The translations under genes and the position numbers were made by a program. From assembly GCF_048128805.1 (NCBI RefSeq), contig NC_136005.1:18378260-18442259 (forward strand): 64,000 nucleotides of DNA, read 5' to 3'. The DNA comes from Centroberyx gerrardi (lineage: Eukaryota; Chordata; Actinopteri; Beryciformes; Berycidae). Under the pieces are notes generated by a model. The model searched no databases. It was not told the DNA's origin and saw only the letters and a list, made by a program, of their open reading frames with translations. Positions within the stretch are counted from its first letter, which is position 1. Every line of letters starts with the position of its first letter. This document shows, piece by piece, positions 1 through 12,080 of this stretch.

Positions 1-3000
1 GGCCAACAGGAAAATGAAAGTCTGTCCTGGTGCTGAGAGACCAGAGCTGCATTGACCAGCACTGTAGAAAGGAGCTGAGCTGATTAACAATATCTCTGTG
101 TATGCTGCTGTATAATAAGCTGGATGCCTTTGGATTGAGTCTATACATGGCTCATCATAATAAATACAGTAGCACATTTCTGCTGTGGGAACAAAGAACA
201 TCTCAAAGTGAAACGGCCAATGCGCAGCACCAGACGAGAGCTTTGTTACCATTTACCATCAGACGTCTAAACAAGAGATGAACACAGAGTTGGACAGCTC
301 TTTCTGCAGGGTGATTCTGGGTGTCAGTGTGGTTAGAGAGAGATTCACTTAAATGAAAGGTCACAGGATCAATCTCCACAACAGATATGCGTCATGAAGA
401 GTCTTTAAGCAAGATACTGATCCCGTACTTGCTCAGCTAGATTGTCATCTAAATGCCTGAAATGTCAAACATATCTCTTGCCTGGGCATCAGACACCACT
501 ACAGTACGGGCTTATTGAACCAGATCACCCAGTAACTAACCCTGATGTGGCGCTAGGACCAGAGATCCACTAAACCAGGGGTTGGATTCAATGAAAAGCA
601 GATGTGCACTGTTGCCCCCATTTGTTTACCTATGAAGAGACTGACTTTTGTTTGTGCACATCTTACCCAAAGTAATCATAAACATCTGTAAACATCTGAA
701 GTAATGTTACTGATCAGGTTCAGACACGCTTTACTCATCATGAGTGTATTTAAAGAGTGCTTACACACTGTTTCCAGCCAGTCTTCACCTAGTACTCAAT
801 TTTGAAAGATGCAAAAAAGTGAGAGCGAATAGGGAGATGTGCCTGTGATAACGGATCACCCATCTCGACTTGGGGGTGGTAACAATTTTCTGATGGCAAA
901 GCATTTGATGCTACCAAAGGCAATGTGTCACTTGACATCACTGATTGAGGTGCAACACGGTTGAAAGTTTCAGCTCATAAGAACAGTGCAACAAGGATTT
1001 TCTGCCCCTAGAAGCAGATGCAGGACTTAATTAAAAAAACTTTGAAATTAAGTACAGGATTAATGCTATTCAATATCTAGAAGCCATATAACCATGTTTA
1101 TAGCTCAAAAAAATGTGATTTAGTGCTGATTTGCTTTAATCGGATAAACTTTTTCACTCGTGCTGCATTTATATTCCCTAAATTATAAGGAAAATGTTAT
1201 CATTGGGTGTGGCTAACGATTCAGGGGATACCTGGTTGCAAAATCATACAACAGATGAATAAAAGTGATTTACAAGCAGTTGACAAGCATCTTAGATAGT
1301 TGATTTGGAAAAGGATATGAGGTGAAATGACCTCTTATCCTTGGTGAATGTTTGCTCTCTCCATCGTGTGGTCTTTGGCACGGTGTAGTCTATATGTTAC
1401 AGTCAAATAAAAGCATTGTGTGTCAAGCCCTACATTTTCAAAGTGCTAACAGCACTGCTCTAAATAGAGATTTTTAAATAGAAAACAGCGTCTATAAATA
1501 TCTTCCAGTTCTGTTCCATTTGGACTTTTGTGGAACTCCTCATGCAGTGACTCACACACTATTCCTGAACATGGACTGTTATTTATTTTAAGACCCTTTG
1601 AGAATGATCTCTCAAGTGGGATCAAAGTCACAGGCACACAGTTATAAAATCAATTCCTTGCCTCGCTAATCAAAGACAAATAGATGAAGGTATTTGTCTA
1701 AATGGCCTGAAGGGGCGTATGTTACGTCCAGCTCCATCTGAAGACAATCCAAACACACGTTATAAATGTAGGGTTGTTGTGTTATGCATCATATTACATA
1801 ATCAATATGATGAAAGATTTTATTCACACAAAGTCGGAAGTTAAGAATAACAACCTTGTCTAATCTCTGTGATAAAACAGAATACAACTGGGTTTCTTAC
1901 ATGTTTGTGTTTTTTATTTTTTCCTATGGTTTACATTATATTAAATGTTTTGAATTCTGTTCCATCAGCACATGGCCATCTTGGTAGGAAAATAACAGGT
2001 GATTGTAATAAATTAGCAGGTGATTACAATCAAATGACAGCCACAGCCAATGAGCAGTGTATATGGTAAAGCACCATAGGAAATGCATGTGACATCATGG
2101 GAATACTATGAATAGCCAGTAATAAAAGAGAAGGGTTTGCCATGTACATCTGGGTACAACTGGGTAATACAGCCACATTTTCTGGTTCAGAATAGTTAGT
2201 ATTAGTATAAAATAAAGGTTATTTTGCTGTAACAACCAGAAATACATGTATATAATGTAGAATGTATATAAACTATAAATTCTAAAAGTACATCTTAATT
2301 ATGTCATTTCCATAAATAATATCAAATCGTCACCTAAATGGAGTTTTGAAATACCCATTGCCTACATTTGCATACGACTCTAGGTCTTTGTTGTATCATT
2401 AATAGGAAAAGTTTCTATCATCTTCCACTGAAATATGCTAGTGGCACATGTCACCTCCCCAGCACCTGTTCACACTGCTGCTACAGACCCTCCTACTAAT
2501 GTCGGGCTTATTTCCTTTTTACTTACTTTCTCCTCAAAAAGTCTTGGTGATGGTGGACACACACCTCTTGAACAAATCAAGCATGAAAGTTGCCATTTTA
2601 GTTAAACTTTCAACATTGGGATACATAGCATAAGCCTGTCAAACGTAATATTAAATATTTTATTGGGACGTGTTTTTACAATGAAACCTGTTAGTCTGAC
2701 CAAAAAAATGTCTCTACAAATGTTTCCAACTCTTGCTTCATTAATATGAGCTCATTGTGTTTGTCTGCCAGTCAACTTTTACAGGAACACTCTGTTTCAC
2801 AAGAACAGGACAAGCTGTGGAAAGTCTGTTATCCAGTGATGTGGTGCAGAAAATGGATCAGCGCTTCTTAAGGATGTCAGTCTGCATAAGATCCATGTTA
2901 ACACTGAACCACATATTTATAAACCATCTGTATCTGTGTGCAACATCTTTCGTTTACAGGCAAGGACTAAATAATTGGAAGCAATATGAATTATTCTTTG

Positions 3001-3480
3001 TGACTGGTGGTACTGTTTCCACTGGTAGTAGAGCAGCATGGCATTTTAACCATATTATTCATTTATCTTGATGTACTGAAGTGCTTTTGAATCATTTGAA
3101 TAAATGCACCCAGAAGTGCAGCAGTGGGATGTGTATTTTTTTGTGTGTCTAGAATCAGTCTGATGAAACAGCTGAAGGCAATATAAAATTCTGATTCATG
3201 ACACCAAAAAGCTGTTTTTCAGTCCAAAATGACCTTTGCTATGGAAATAGCCAAATGACCTTTGCAGTGTGATAAACATTTGTTGTAACACCAGAAAAAT
3301 GCTTAACTCTTGATTGCATTCTCCAGAGCCTAATAAAGTATGACATAAATATTTGATATAGCACATGGTTCCTCTTATTTTAAAGTGTTGTCTTTTAAGG
3401 TGCACCTCTTATCTGTAGTGAGGTTTTGCTACGGCGCCATCTCAGAGTCCACCTTAAAATGTCAAGTGAGGTCCAATTTT
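1..3480. other. Intergenic sequence upstream of dpt, no gene seen
   Basis: AT-rich sequence with only short open frames (104 codons at most), none recognisable and none with good splice context joining to another. No tRNA, rRNA or clear repeat family was recognised. It probably holds distal regulatory DNA for dpt, but no specific element can be supported. Confidence 0.5.
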
Positions 3481-3516
3481 GGCTTTGTCCTGAGCAAATT
3501 ACACATCACCCCTGGA

Positions 3517-3523
3517 TATAAAA
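3517..3523 (+). promoter_or_regulatory. dpt: TATA box of dpt
   Basis: A TATAAAA heptamer lies 108 bases before the dpt ATG. A start site about 30 bases downstream, near 3545-3550, would leave a 5'UTR of roughly 75 bases. A TATA promoter suits a tissue-restricted matrix gene. The motif is seen directly; the start site is inferred. Confidence 0.6.
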
Positions 3524-3624
3524 CATCTGGGCAACAAAAGACTTGGAGTTGTTTAAAGTGAGGCAGCTGTGTGTGAGCAGAGCAGAGCAGAGCGCACGGA
3601 CAGGACAGGACAGACGTCTCCAAG

Positions 3625-6600
3625 ATGAACTCTGCTTTCACTGTGTGGGCTTTGTCTCTGCTGGCCACAGTGGCGGCTCAGCCCATCGACAGCTACGACA
3701 TGGCCTGGGTCAACAACTACCGGCAGGGCTTCAACTTCCAGTGCCCCCACGGAGAGGTGCTGGTGGCCATAAGGAGCTACTTTAGTGAGAAGGACGGCTC
3801 GGACCGCTTGTGGACGTTTGAGTGCCAGCCTACCCCCGAGGGTCTGGGGGAGCCCAGTGACTGCTGGTGGGACGACATCAACCGCGCTGGACTGGAGTGG
3901 TAGGTCCCCTCTCATATCTGCTCCTCTCTATTCTGTTTCCTTACTGACCAGCTGCTATCTACTCTCTGTCACTTTTACAGATGTGAACTGAAGCATGTTG
4001 AAAGTCTTTCAAACGGATTGCGTCTAATGTTGTAGAGTGAAACTGGGGAGTGATGATGCTTGCATTTATATACAGGGAATAATAGCAAATAGGCATTAGG
4101 ATACAAACTTCAACACATTCCCCTCCAGTCAGCAATCCAGACATGTTTCATTCCAGTGGTATTGGTGGCGTGGCAGAATTTAAACATGCACTTTACTCTA
4201 ATGATGTGTAGCTTCAGAAGTTTTTCTCCAGTTTGTAATCTTACTACGCACAACATTTCACTGACTGTCCTGGTTGACAAGGATTTGTTCTTTTGACCCC
4301 CGGGAATATGAATAAGTGATATGGAATGATAAAACTAATCCTGACATGCATAGAAAGGAAATAAGCCAAGCAGTCATCTGGAAAAATCAGTCAAATTACA
4401 CGTGTACAGTAAAATGTTGCAGTAAAATATCTTTCTAAATTTTTTTTCAATAAAGATTCTCTTCTATTCTGTATGGATTTGTAAGTATGAGCTGTGACGA
4501 TGTTTGGATTTGTTCATTCCAGATAACAGTATTAAAATATGCATGAAAAGCCCACACCAGTATCCCAGTAGAATATTTATGGCCTGATGAATTGAACGCA
4601 CATCTGACTGGAACATCTTTGACCCATTTGTGGGTGGGATATTGTTCCAAAGAACAAGAGGAAGTACGGATCAAACACAATCCACCTTGAACTAATTACT
4701 GAATGCCACATGATCATTCATATTTTCTTCATCCCCATTAACTGTGGGAGACGCTTTGCTCTCTATGCAGGTACTGAAAGGTCACTATTACCACACAACA
4801 CAGGCCCATACGAGACCTGTGTGGACTCTGCTGCTCATGCTGTTGCATTAACAAAGCCACCTGTGTTGTGCTGGCACACACAGATGGGACACCTCCAGAC
4901 CGCATTTGGAACATAAAAGCAGAGACAGCTGCAATCAGACGATGACTTTGACTGACTGCAAATACTGTAAAACAAGCTGGATGCCATATTTTTCCTCTCC
5001 AGGTTTTACTTTAATCTACTCGGTTTAAGAGTAGATTTCATGTGTGACAACTCATGCATTATATTTAATGTTCATATTACATCTTTGTAATTGATTCCAC
5101 TAAAACACAGTCTGAAACAAAAATATTTTTTACATTAAACTTGCAACATGTGCATTGTTTACTTTTATAAAATATGAGCTCTATCCACTGTTTCTCCACC
5201 GTCTCCATATACTCTGTCTCTCCTTATCCACAGTTATTCCTTGTTCTGTGAAAATCAAACCATCTGTTGATGAATGTTTGTATCCAAGAGCAGACTAATG
5301 AACAGATTATTACATTCCTAGTAAGTCATAGCAGCATGGAACAATGTAAACTGTATTATTTCATTACCACAATAAACCCACTTATTATTTTCTGCCCACT
5401 TTATGCTTATCCTGTATACTTTCTCTGCACACTAACAAGAGTTGATTGCAGTTTTCCAGATGTAGAACTCTATTCATTGAATTGATGGGTTTCTTCGTCT
5501 ATAGTCTACATTACGTAGGTGGCCAGGCATCGACAGGATCTCCAGGCTGCTGCGTGTCATTCTCCAATCATTAAAAAAAACTACATCAGTCAAGGCCAAT
5601 TTCTGCATTATCTATTGTCCAGATCACCAGTTCACCAGGATGTTGCTCCAAAACAGTTATGTGTGTCTTCAGCTCCTGGGAATAAAACTTCTTCCAGTAT
5701 ATTTTACCAAACTTCATCTAACAGGCTGTATGAATTGGCCTTCAGAGCTTCCCCTGTGCAGTTTATAGGCCACCTGTTACAGCAATTTCCTGAACTTTTG
5801 CAACATGCAATTCACAAAACTTTGATGGGAAAGCAAGTTCAACCTGCGCAATAAAAAAAAATACATTCACAAAATAGTAAGCCAGTACATGGATCTGTTT
5901 TATTCACTGGAGGAGAAAAAAACATATCTGCCTGGCATTTCCTTTGTGTCACTGACTTCCTCTACATGCAGCCAGGTGATCTGGTAACAGGACCAAAGTA
6001 ACCTGGGCAACGTCAATTGTGTTGAAAGGTTGATCCAAGTAAAGGACTTGGATCACCCTTCTGAAAACCTATTTAGAGGGAAAATTTCAGCCTGATAGCT
6101 CTCTGTAAACAGCTGTATGCATTGGTTTGAATGGAGAATCCATTTGTGGTCTCCATGTAACCATGGTCAGTATCAGCCACCTTCATCTGATCAGGAAAGT
6201 TAAAAGAATGTCAGGTCTTAATGGTAGGTCATGTTTTGACAGTCTTGTGTTGTGTTTATTCAACTTCCATCAGATCACACTCTATGTAAAATCTTCATTG
6301 AATTAAAGTTTGGTGGACTGGCTGGGTCAGGATGAACACAGCATCTCTCATTCTATTATGTCATTTGACCTCAAAATAGAGAGTAATTACATTTGATTAC
6401 CATGTGCATTGTCAAGTTGATACTGGTCAAAGAGTGTTTTTTGCTATTCTACACCATATATAACCAAACAAATAGCTAAATTTTCTAATTTACAGTAAAG
6501 ACACATACAGCACATCGCTATTGCAGTAATCCATGCTTCAGATTCATTTTAGATTTGCTTACATTAAATTAAGCTTGAGTGCTTGAGATCTACTGCAGCA

Positions 6601-7833
6601 ATTCAAAGACAGACACTGTGATGGCTCTCAATCCCAGCACCACTTGCCTCCCATTAACACAGCTGCCCATTTGAATTACACTCTGGCTGAGACATTTCCC
6701 TGCTGGGAAAGACCTAACCTATCCTCATTGGCTAAATGGCCGTGGGCTGTGCCCATGTTGCCATGACAAAGGTCCATGTATCCTGGAGCTCCTGCTGCTC
6801 GGGGTTGGTATTCGTGGATCTGTTGTGATGACAGCTAATTGTATGGGCCGTAAACAAGCTGCACTGACAACAAACCAGTATTTACAACAAATCTCTTGAG
6901 GAGAAACTCTGCACAAGCCACCTGATTCACTGTTGCACTTAAATGATCTACATTGACACACATTCTCTTTGTCTTATTGGCCAATCTATGATGTCTTTTT
7001 GAATGTCATTGATGTGACCAATAGCTCTCAAGAAACCTCTTTAAATTAGACTTTGAATCAGATATCAATTAGACAGAGAAAGATTAAAGAAATAGGAGTG
7101 TATACAATCTTTTCACTATGTATTTCCTTTCACTGTCCTAAATGAACCTATATTTTTCGACTGAATTACTCTTGTGTCTCTTTGCAGGACTTCCACATGC
7201 ACCACTAATGGGCTGGTAGCAGGAGTACAGAGCAAGTACTTTGAGTCCGTTCTTGATCGGGAATGGCAATTCTACTGCTGCCGTTACAAGCGCCGCTGCC
7301 CCTACTCCTGCATGTATGTTCCCACACAACTATGGACAATTTAAGGGTTTTTATGTTGCTACCCCAGTCACCAAAAAATATGAGCTTTCTGTCTTTTCTA
7401 CAGGAAAACCACTGACGTACCTGAGTACTACAGAGAAGAGGGTGAGCTGGTTGTCCCTAGTTATGGCTACTTCATCAGAGGGGCCCAGACCACCTTCAGC
7501 GGAGTGCTAAGGTTTGCTGACAACAGTCTTAAACTTGCTTTTTCCTAATAAATTCTGATCCCATGTGGCAACGGTTTGGATCTAGAAGACATCAAATCTA
7601 TGCCAAAATTGTTGCAATCCTCTAGTTCTCATGGCTGAGCTGGAGGAAAAGATATAGTGAGGCCTGTGGGACTAGAATTTATTGGCAGACCAAAGACATC
7701 AGAGGAACAAAACAAATAATCCAATAATTCCTGATTGTTGAAATATTGTGTTGTGCTTTATTTCAGAGATCGGCAGTGGAAGTACATCCTGTGCAGAATG
7801 ACAGACTTTGACTGTGAATTTGAGAATTTATAG
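3625..7833 (+). CDS. dpt: Dermatopontin, secreted extracellular-matrix protein
   Basis: Four coding exons: 3625-3899, 7188-7313, 7404-7511 and 7767-7833, all introns GT-AG, joining to 576 nt (191 aa plus stop). Residues 1-18 are a signal peptide ending near VAAQ. The mature protein keeps the family hallmarks: [12 protein letters not shown], the SLGEP-type segment with [27 protein letters not shown] (exon 2), [12 protein letters not shown] (exon 3) and [11 protein letters not shown] with a terminal CEFENL (exon 4). All ten conserved cysteines are present, so the five family disulfides are possible. Mammalian dermatopontin binds decorin, fibronectin and TGF-beta and promotes collagen fibrillogenesis; that role is inferred here. 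The tyrosine-rich stretch after the mammalian signal peptide is missing, which explains 191 against 201 aa. Intron 1 (3900-7187) holds nothing recognisable. The start ATG is the only one in frame ahead of the signal peptide. Confidence 0.96.
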
Positions 7834-8055
7834 ATCTGTAAACATTTCAGCAGCTTTTTTACCATTACATAAACAGTTTCTAACCATTTAGAGGAAAAAC
7901 AATTACTGACATTATGCATAACCTTGGGAGAAGTTTTCATTTGTATTTACTTTTGATAAATGTATCAGCTTTGATATACACCAATACAATCAGTGTTGTT
8001 TGAATGTTACCAGTTTAGCATGCAGAATGACTGTTCGTATAAAGGTAACTGTCAA

Positions 8056-8061
8056 AATAAA
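8056..8061 (+). promoter_or_regulatory. dpt: Polyadenylation signal of dpt
   Basis: AATAAA lies 223 bases after the dpt stop codon and is the first canonical hexamer in that 3'UTR. Cleavage is expected at about 8075-8085. Confidence 0.6.
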
Positions 8062-9125
8062 GCAAACCTCAACATGAGGTGTCCTTACAGGGGATTGGGA
8101 CTCCACAAGCCACTTTGGACAGCTTCAGTGTTTTCATTTATTTGAGTAAGGAGCTTGAAGTCTTTTGGAAACATGTGACAGCAGTTTTCCATTGCATTAT
8201 TTGTTGCTTTGCTTCATGGTGGAAAACAGCACCAGGATCTCTCAGTAGAGATGAAATGACTGCGATGACCATAGTATATAGTTTACATGTTCATAAAACC
8301 ATTGGGTGACCTCTTGGGTCCTGTGGATCACAGTATTGTCATCCTGGAAGCATCACCAGGATGAGCAGGCGCATTCAGAATCGCTGGCATTTACCTTGCA
8401 ACCTAAGGAAAATGCATCCCACCTGCTTTCAATATACTTTGTATCCCTCATTTATTCACTTTGGCAATTACCTGTATATACTGTACTGGAACGTATGTGT
8501 CATGTAACTATGTTGTATAAAAATTAGATTAAAAAATGTTCCCTTCTTTTGCTCGCCTTGCAAGTCTATTATTGCATCTAAAACTGTATTTATTGTATTC
8601 ATACACAGAATGCACAAACTCACACCTATATTTCAATGAACTTCTGTTTTTCAGTATTATTTTCTTTAGTTTTAGGCATGATGCATACCATTTAGGTTCA
8701 CTTTGTACTTTCTACTCAAAAAGAGATCAAACAGATAAAGATATTATGTTTGAAAATTGAAGGAATATCATAGTTGAAATCTGTTTTTCTAAAATATTTA
8801 GGACACATGCAAAGTAAGTAACACACACTAACCGTAAGTCACGTTCACCCTCTTGCATCCTGCTTGGTTTTGCTGAGTGATAATAACAGTGTGTGTTTGA
8901 GTGTGGAGGTATGGGTGAATACTAAATACTGTCTAGGGGAAAAGCTGTGGGAGGAAGGACGGTCAAGATATTATCTGAGAATACGAGCCATCCAAAAGCT
9001 CACAGTACATAGAGGATGAACTCAGCCATGACTATACAAACAGCTCCTTTGGGCTTTACTTGGATAAGATAAATTCAACACTTCTTTCATATTGCCATAA
9101 CAACAAGGGCAGAGTCTGATTGTGC

Positions 9126-9603
9126 GTCCACATGCTGCTGGGAAGGTCCCACAGCCGGGACTTCCAAGTCGGCTGCTGTACAGCGTTGCATTCACGTGCT
9201 ATTTTGTCAGAAAATCAAACCAACAAGCAAACATGGACGTCCTGCAGCTTAACAAGCTAATTTAACAAACTGCATTTAAACAAGTGTTGTTAGTCTGACT
9301 AACAACAAACGTGTAATAAAATGTATGTATGTTCTCTTAACGGTGACTGACATAAAACTTGATGTTTCCACCATGTTGAGAAGGTTAAAAGGCATCATAA
9401 GTGAAGAACTTGGATAGCGATATTTTCTCCAACTTTCCAACTACATCAACCAACTGTGAATGGCATTCATGTGAAATTTCCAAGCAGGAAATTTATGTTT
9501 TCCGAAATATTCCATTGTATGTGAATGCAGGATAACTCAACACAGCCGCGGTGAAGTTGCACTGAGCAACTTCCAAGTTTGAGCATGTGGGCAGTGGTAA
9601 CTC
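9126..9603. mobile_element. Candidate MITE with imperfect inverted ends
   Basis: The left part reads CACATGCT... GGCTGCTGT... GCATTCACGTGC. The reverse complement of the right part reads CACATGCT... GGCTGTGTT... GCATTCACATAC. These blocks fall in the same order from the ends inward, as in a decayed element with long, diverged terminal inverted repeats and no coding capacity. The family is not recognised and no clean target-site duplication was seen. A chance inverted repeat is possible. Confidence 0.3.
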
Positions 9604-10400
9604 AGCAAACTTAATTTGGAAAAACAAAGTGGGAGAAATGCTACATGGGGTCTAGCAGCCACTTTGTCATTCCCATTCAACTTGTTTAGGACCGAGCCGA
9701 CAGCTTTTCTTTACCAGCTGAACTGTACTGAGTGTCGGTCACCATCTATTGGAACTTAATGGAGTGAGCTGGGTGCAGGCCAGTGGGCTCTCTACACCGT
9801 CTTGAAAAGAGCTGGGGACCGGGCCAGTGGCTTTCAGCGCTGTTTGTTTATGGCAACTGCTGTCTCGGGGCACAGAGCCAAGCACCACAGCATGACACAG
9901 CTGTCCCCGGAGCTATTGGCTGATGGCAAGCCACACGCTCGCAGAGGCCTCTTGCCCTCAGGGACTCATGGTCCCTGTGGTGGAAGCCTCCTTCCTTAGC
10001 TGGAAAAGATGGGGATATACAGCCCCTTGAATACAATTTACTGTTGCATCCTCTCCTCCTTCTAACCTGTTGTGATTACAGCTGGATGAAAAACTATGCT
10101 TTTCAAAACAATATTCAAATTGGCTGTAATTAGAGCTCATAGGAGGAGCCACAAAGCTATTAAAGTCTCCTTACTGCAATCACTTTTTCAAATATATAGT
10201 TAGCCACCATATAATTAAGGGATAAGTATAAATTTACGCCAACAGAGCTCCATAAAAAAAAGGATTTTAACTTCTGATGAAAACTTGCAACTGTTTTATA
10301 TGAAGATACATAACATGCATTGACTGAACTATTAACATGTAGATTGCTCCTAATGCAAAATTATTTTATGGGCAAAACACTTCAACTATGTAGCTACATT

Positions 10401-10760
10401 CAGGGTTGGTAGTAATGGATTACATGTAAGAACATTACAGTAATCTTGCTACAAAATTACATTACTGTAAACCTTAACAGAAAAAACCCCCACAGATGCT
10501 TTTTTTTCAAATTACAGTCTGTAAAAAGTAATAAACTGTCTTCATCTTCTATAGATGTTTGAAGCAAAAACAAAACTCCCAAAATAAAACCAGATTACAA
10601 GTCTGAGTAAACCAATGAATTATGCAACAACATACAATAGTAAGTAGACATTCAATAATGTATTATTGATTACGTTTTGAAAGTAATTCTTAAGATTCGA
10701 TGTACTTTATACACAATGTTGTTAAAGTGTTATAACAGAGTAATTCTAGTAATTATTGAT
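10401..10760. mobile_element. Fragment of a fish DNA transposon repeat
   Basis: The segment opens with CAGGGTTGGTAGTAATGGAT followed by TACATGTAA, which resembles the terminal consensus of a repeat common in fish genomes. It continues as AT-rich sequence with scattered TTAC/GTAA motifs. The matching opposite terminus is not visible, so the copy is truncated or diverged. The right boundary is approximate. Confidence 0.4.
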
Positions 10761-11835
10761 TTATTTTATGCAGTAATTTCTTAAACCAATAGATATGCAG
10801 AGCCATTGTTTAGGGATAGCACTTGCCTCTGCCCCGCCCCTCATCCCATCCCTGTCATCTATCATCAGTGCCATTTTTTTCTGTGAAGACTCATTTACAT
10901 TTTGCTTATCAGAATACACTACAGAATATCCATTCTCATTGGAGAGATGAGACCGGTTCTTGTACAAATGAACTTGAAAATCGTGGACCATGATAACACT
11001 CAGCAGGAATGCCTCTTTAATCAAACACCAATCAACGGCGAATCATAGAATAATAGAGCATGTGATGTTTTTCTACTCAGGGCCAATCCCTTGAGCAGGC
11101 ATTTCTCTCAGCTCAGAACTTGGAGCCAGTTAGTGCAGTAAATGGTTGGTTTCATTAGCCATGGTCCAGTGAGGCGTCTGCGCAGCCTGAGCAGAGAATG
11201 AGACAAACAGAAGATTTCACCAGCTATGGGTGTGCCAGGACCAGTTTCTGGGAATAAGAGGCTCTCGCATTCATATTGAAAAGCCTTTCTAAAAATAACT
11301 TAAGTGATTCAAAACAAGTTTGTGTTACTCCCGAGGAGGACCCGGTGCCAGGCAAAACTATATCCGATATGGTTTCTAAACTCCTTGAAGCACTGCGAGT
11401 ATATTCAAAGCATTCAAAATGTGTTCAAATATGATCTTGAGCCTGGTCTACGGGGAGTTTCCTTATCTTTTTTAAAACTGAGAATCCACCCTCCTCAAGT
11501 ATTTTAATGTTATTTCTTAATGTTAACATACAGTGAGGAGATACAGGAACTTTAGAGAATAATGCAAAAGCACAGAATGGAAAACCAGCATTAGTAGGCT
11601 ACCCATGCAGTCGATATTACAGTTATACTATGTTATATATCCTACTTGTACCAAATTTATCTCCCATATCAATCAATGGAAAATCAAATTAAATGTTGTT
11701 TTCTTTACATTTTCTAAGCGATGTACCTAATTTGAAGTCATTTCAGGCACACCTTGACTCCTCGAGGGACACTAAATCAGGCACACCTATAATTTTTCAA
11801 TCTTCTAATAAATACATTTCATATAATTTCAAGTA

Positions 11836-12080
11836 AAAAAATCTCTGTTCTCAACTAGCGAGGGGCTTTGTTTGGAAGAGATCTACGAGTGAGCAGGGAG
11901 AGCCCAAGTGAGTGAGCACCATGGTGGGTGACCCCGACCCGGCCCCAGGGCCGCAGAGAGAGCCTGTTTGTTTTAGGGAGCCTCTGCCCGCTCTCACTGC
12001 TCTCACTCGAGGAGAAGAACAGCTGCCTCGCCTCATGTCTGACAACAAGGCATGAAGCGGAGGGTAAACCCACCGAACCT
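11836..12080 (+). other. GC-rich island with a 44-codon open frame, status unknown
   Basis: In AT-rich surroundings this stretch is markedly GC- and CpG-richer. It contains an ATG at 11921 in strong Kozak context (CACCATGG) that opens a frame ending with TGA at 12053-12055. The product would be 44 aa, Pro/Glu/Arg-rich, starting MVGDPDPAPGPQREP. I recognise no family. It could be an unannotated first exon, a non-coding regulatory element or chance. Confidence 0.25.

Noticed and set aside
5519..5854. 111-codon frame inside dpt intron 1
   Set aside because: It starts with GTG, resembles no known protein, and has no splice continuity with dpt.
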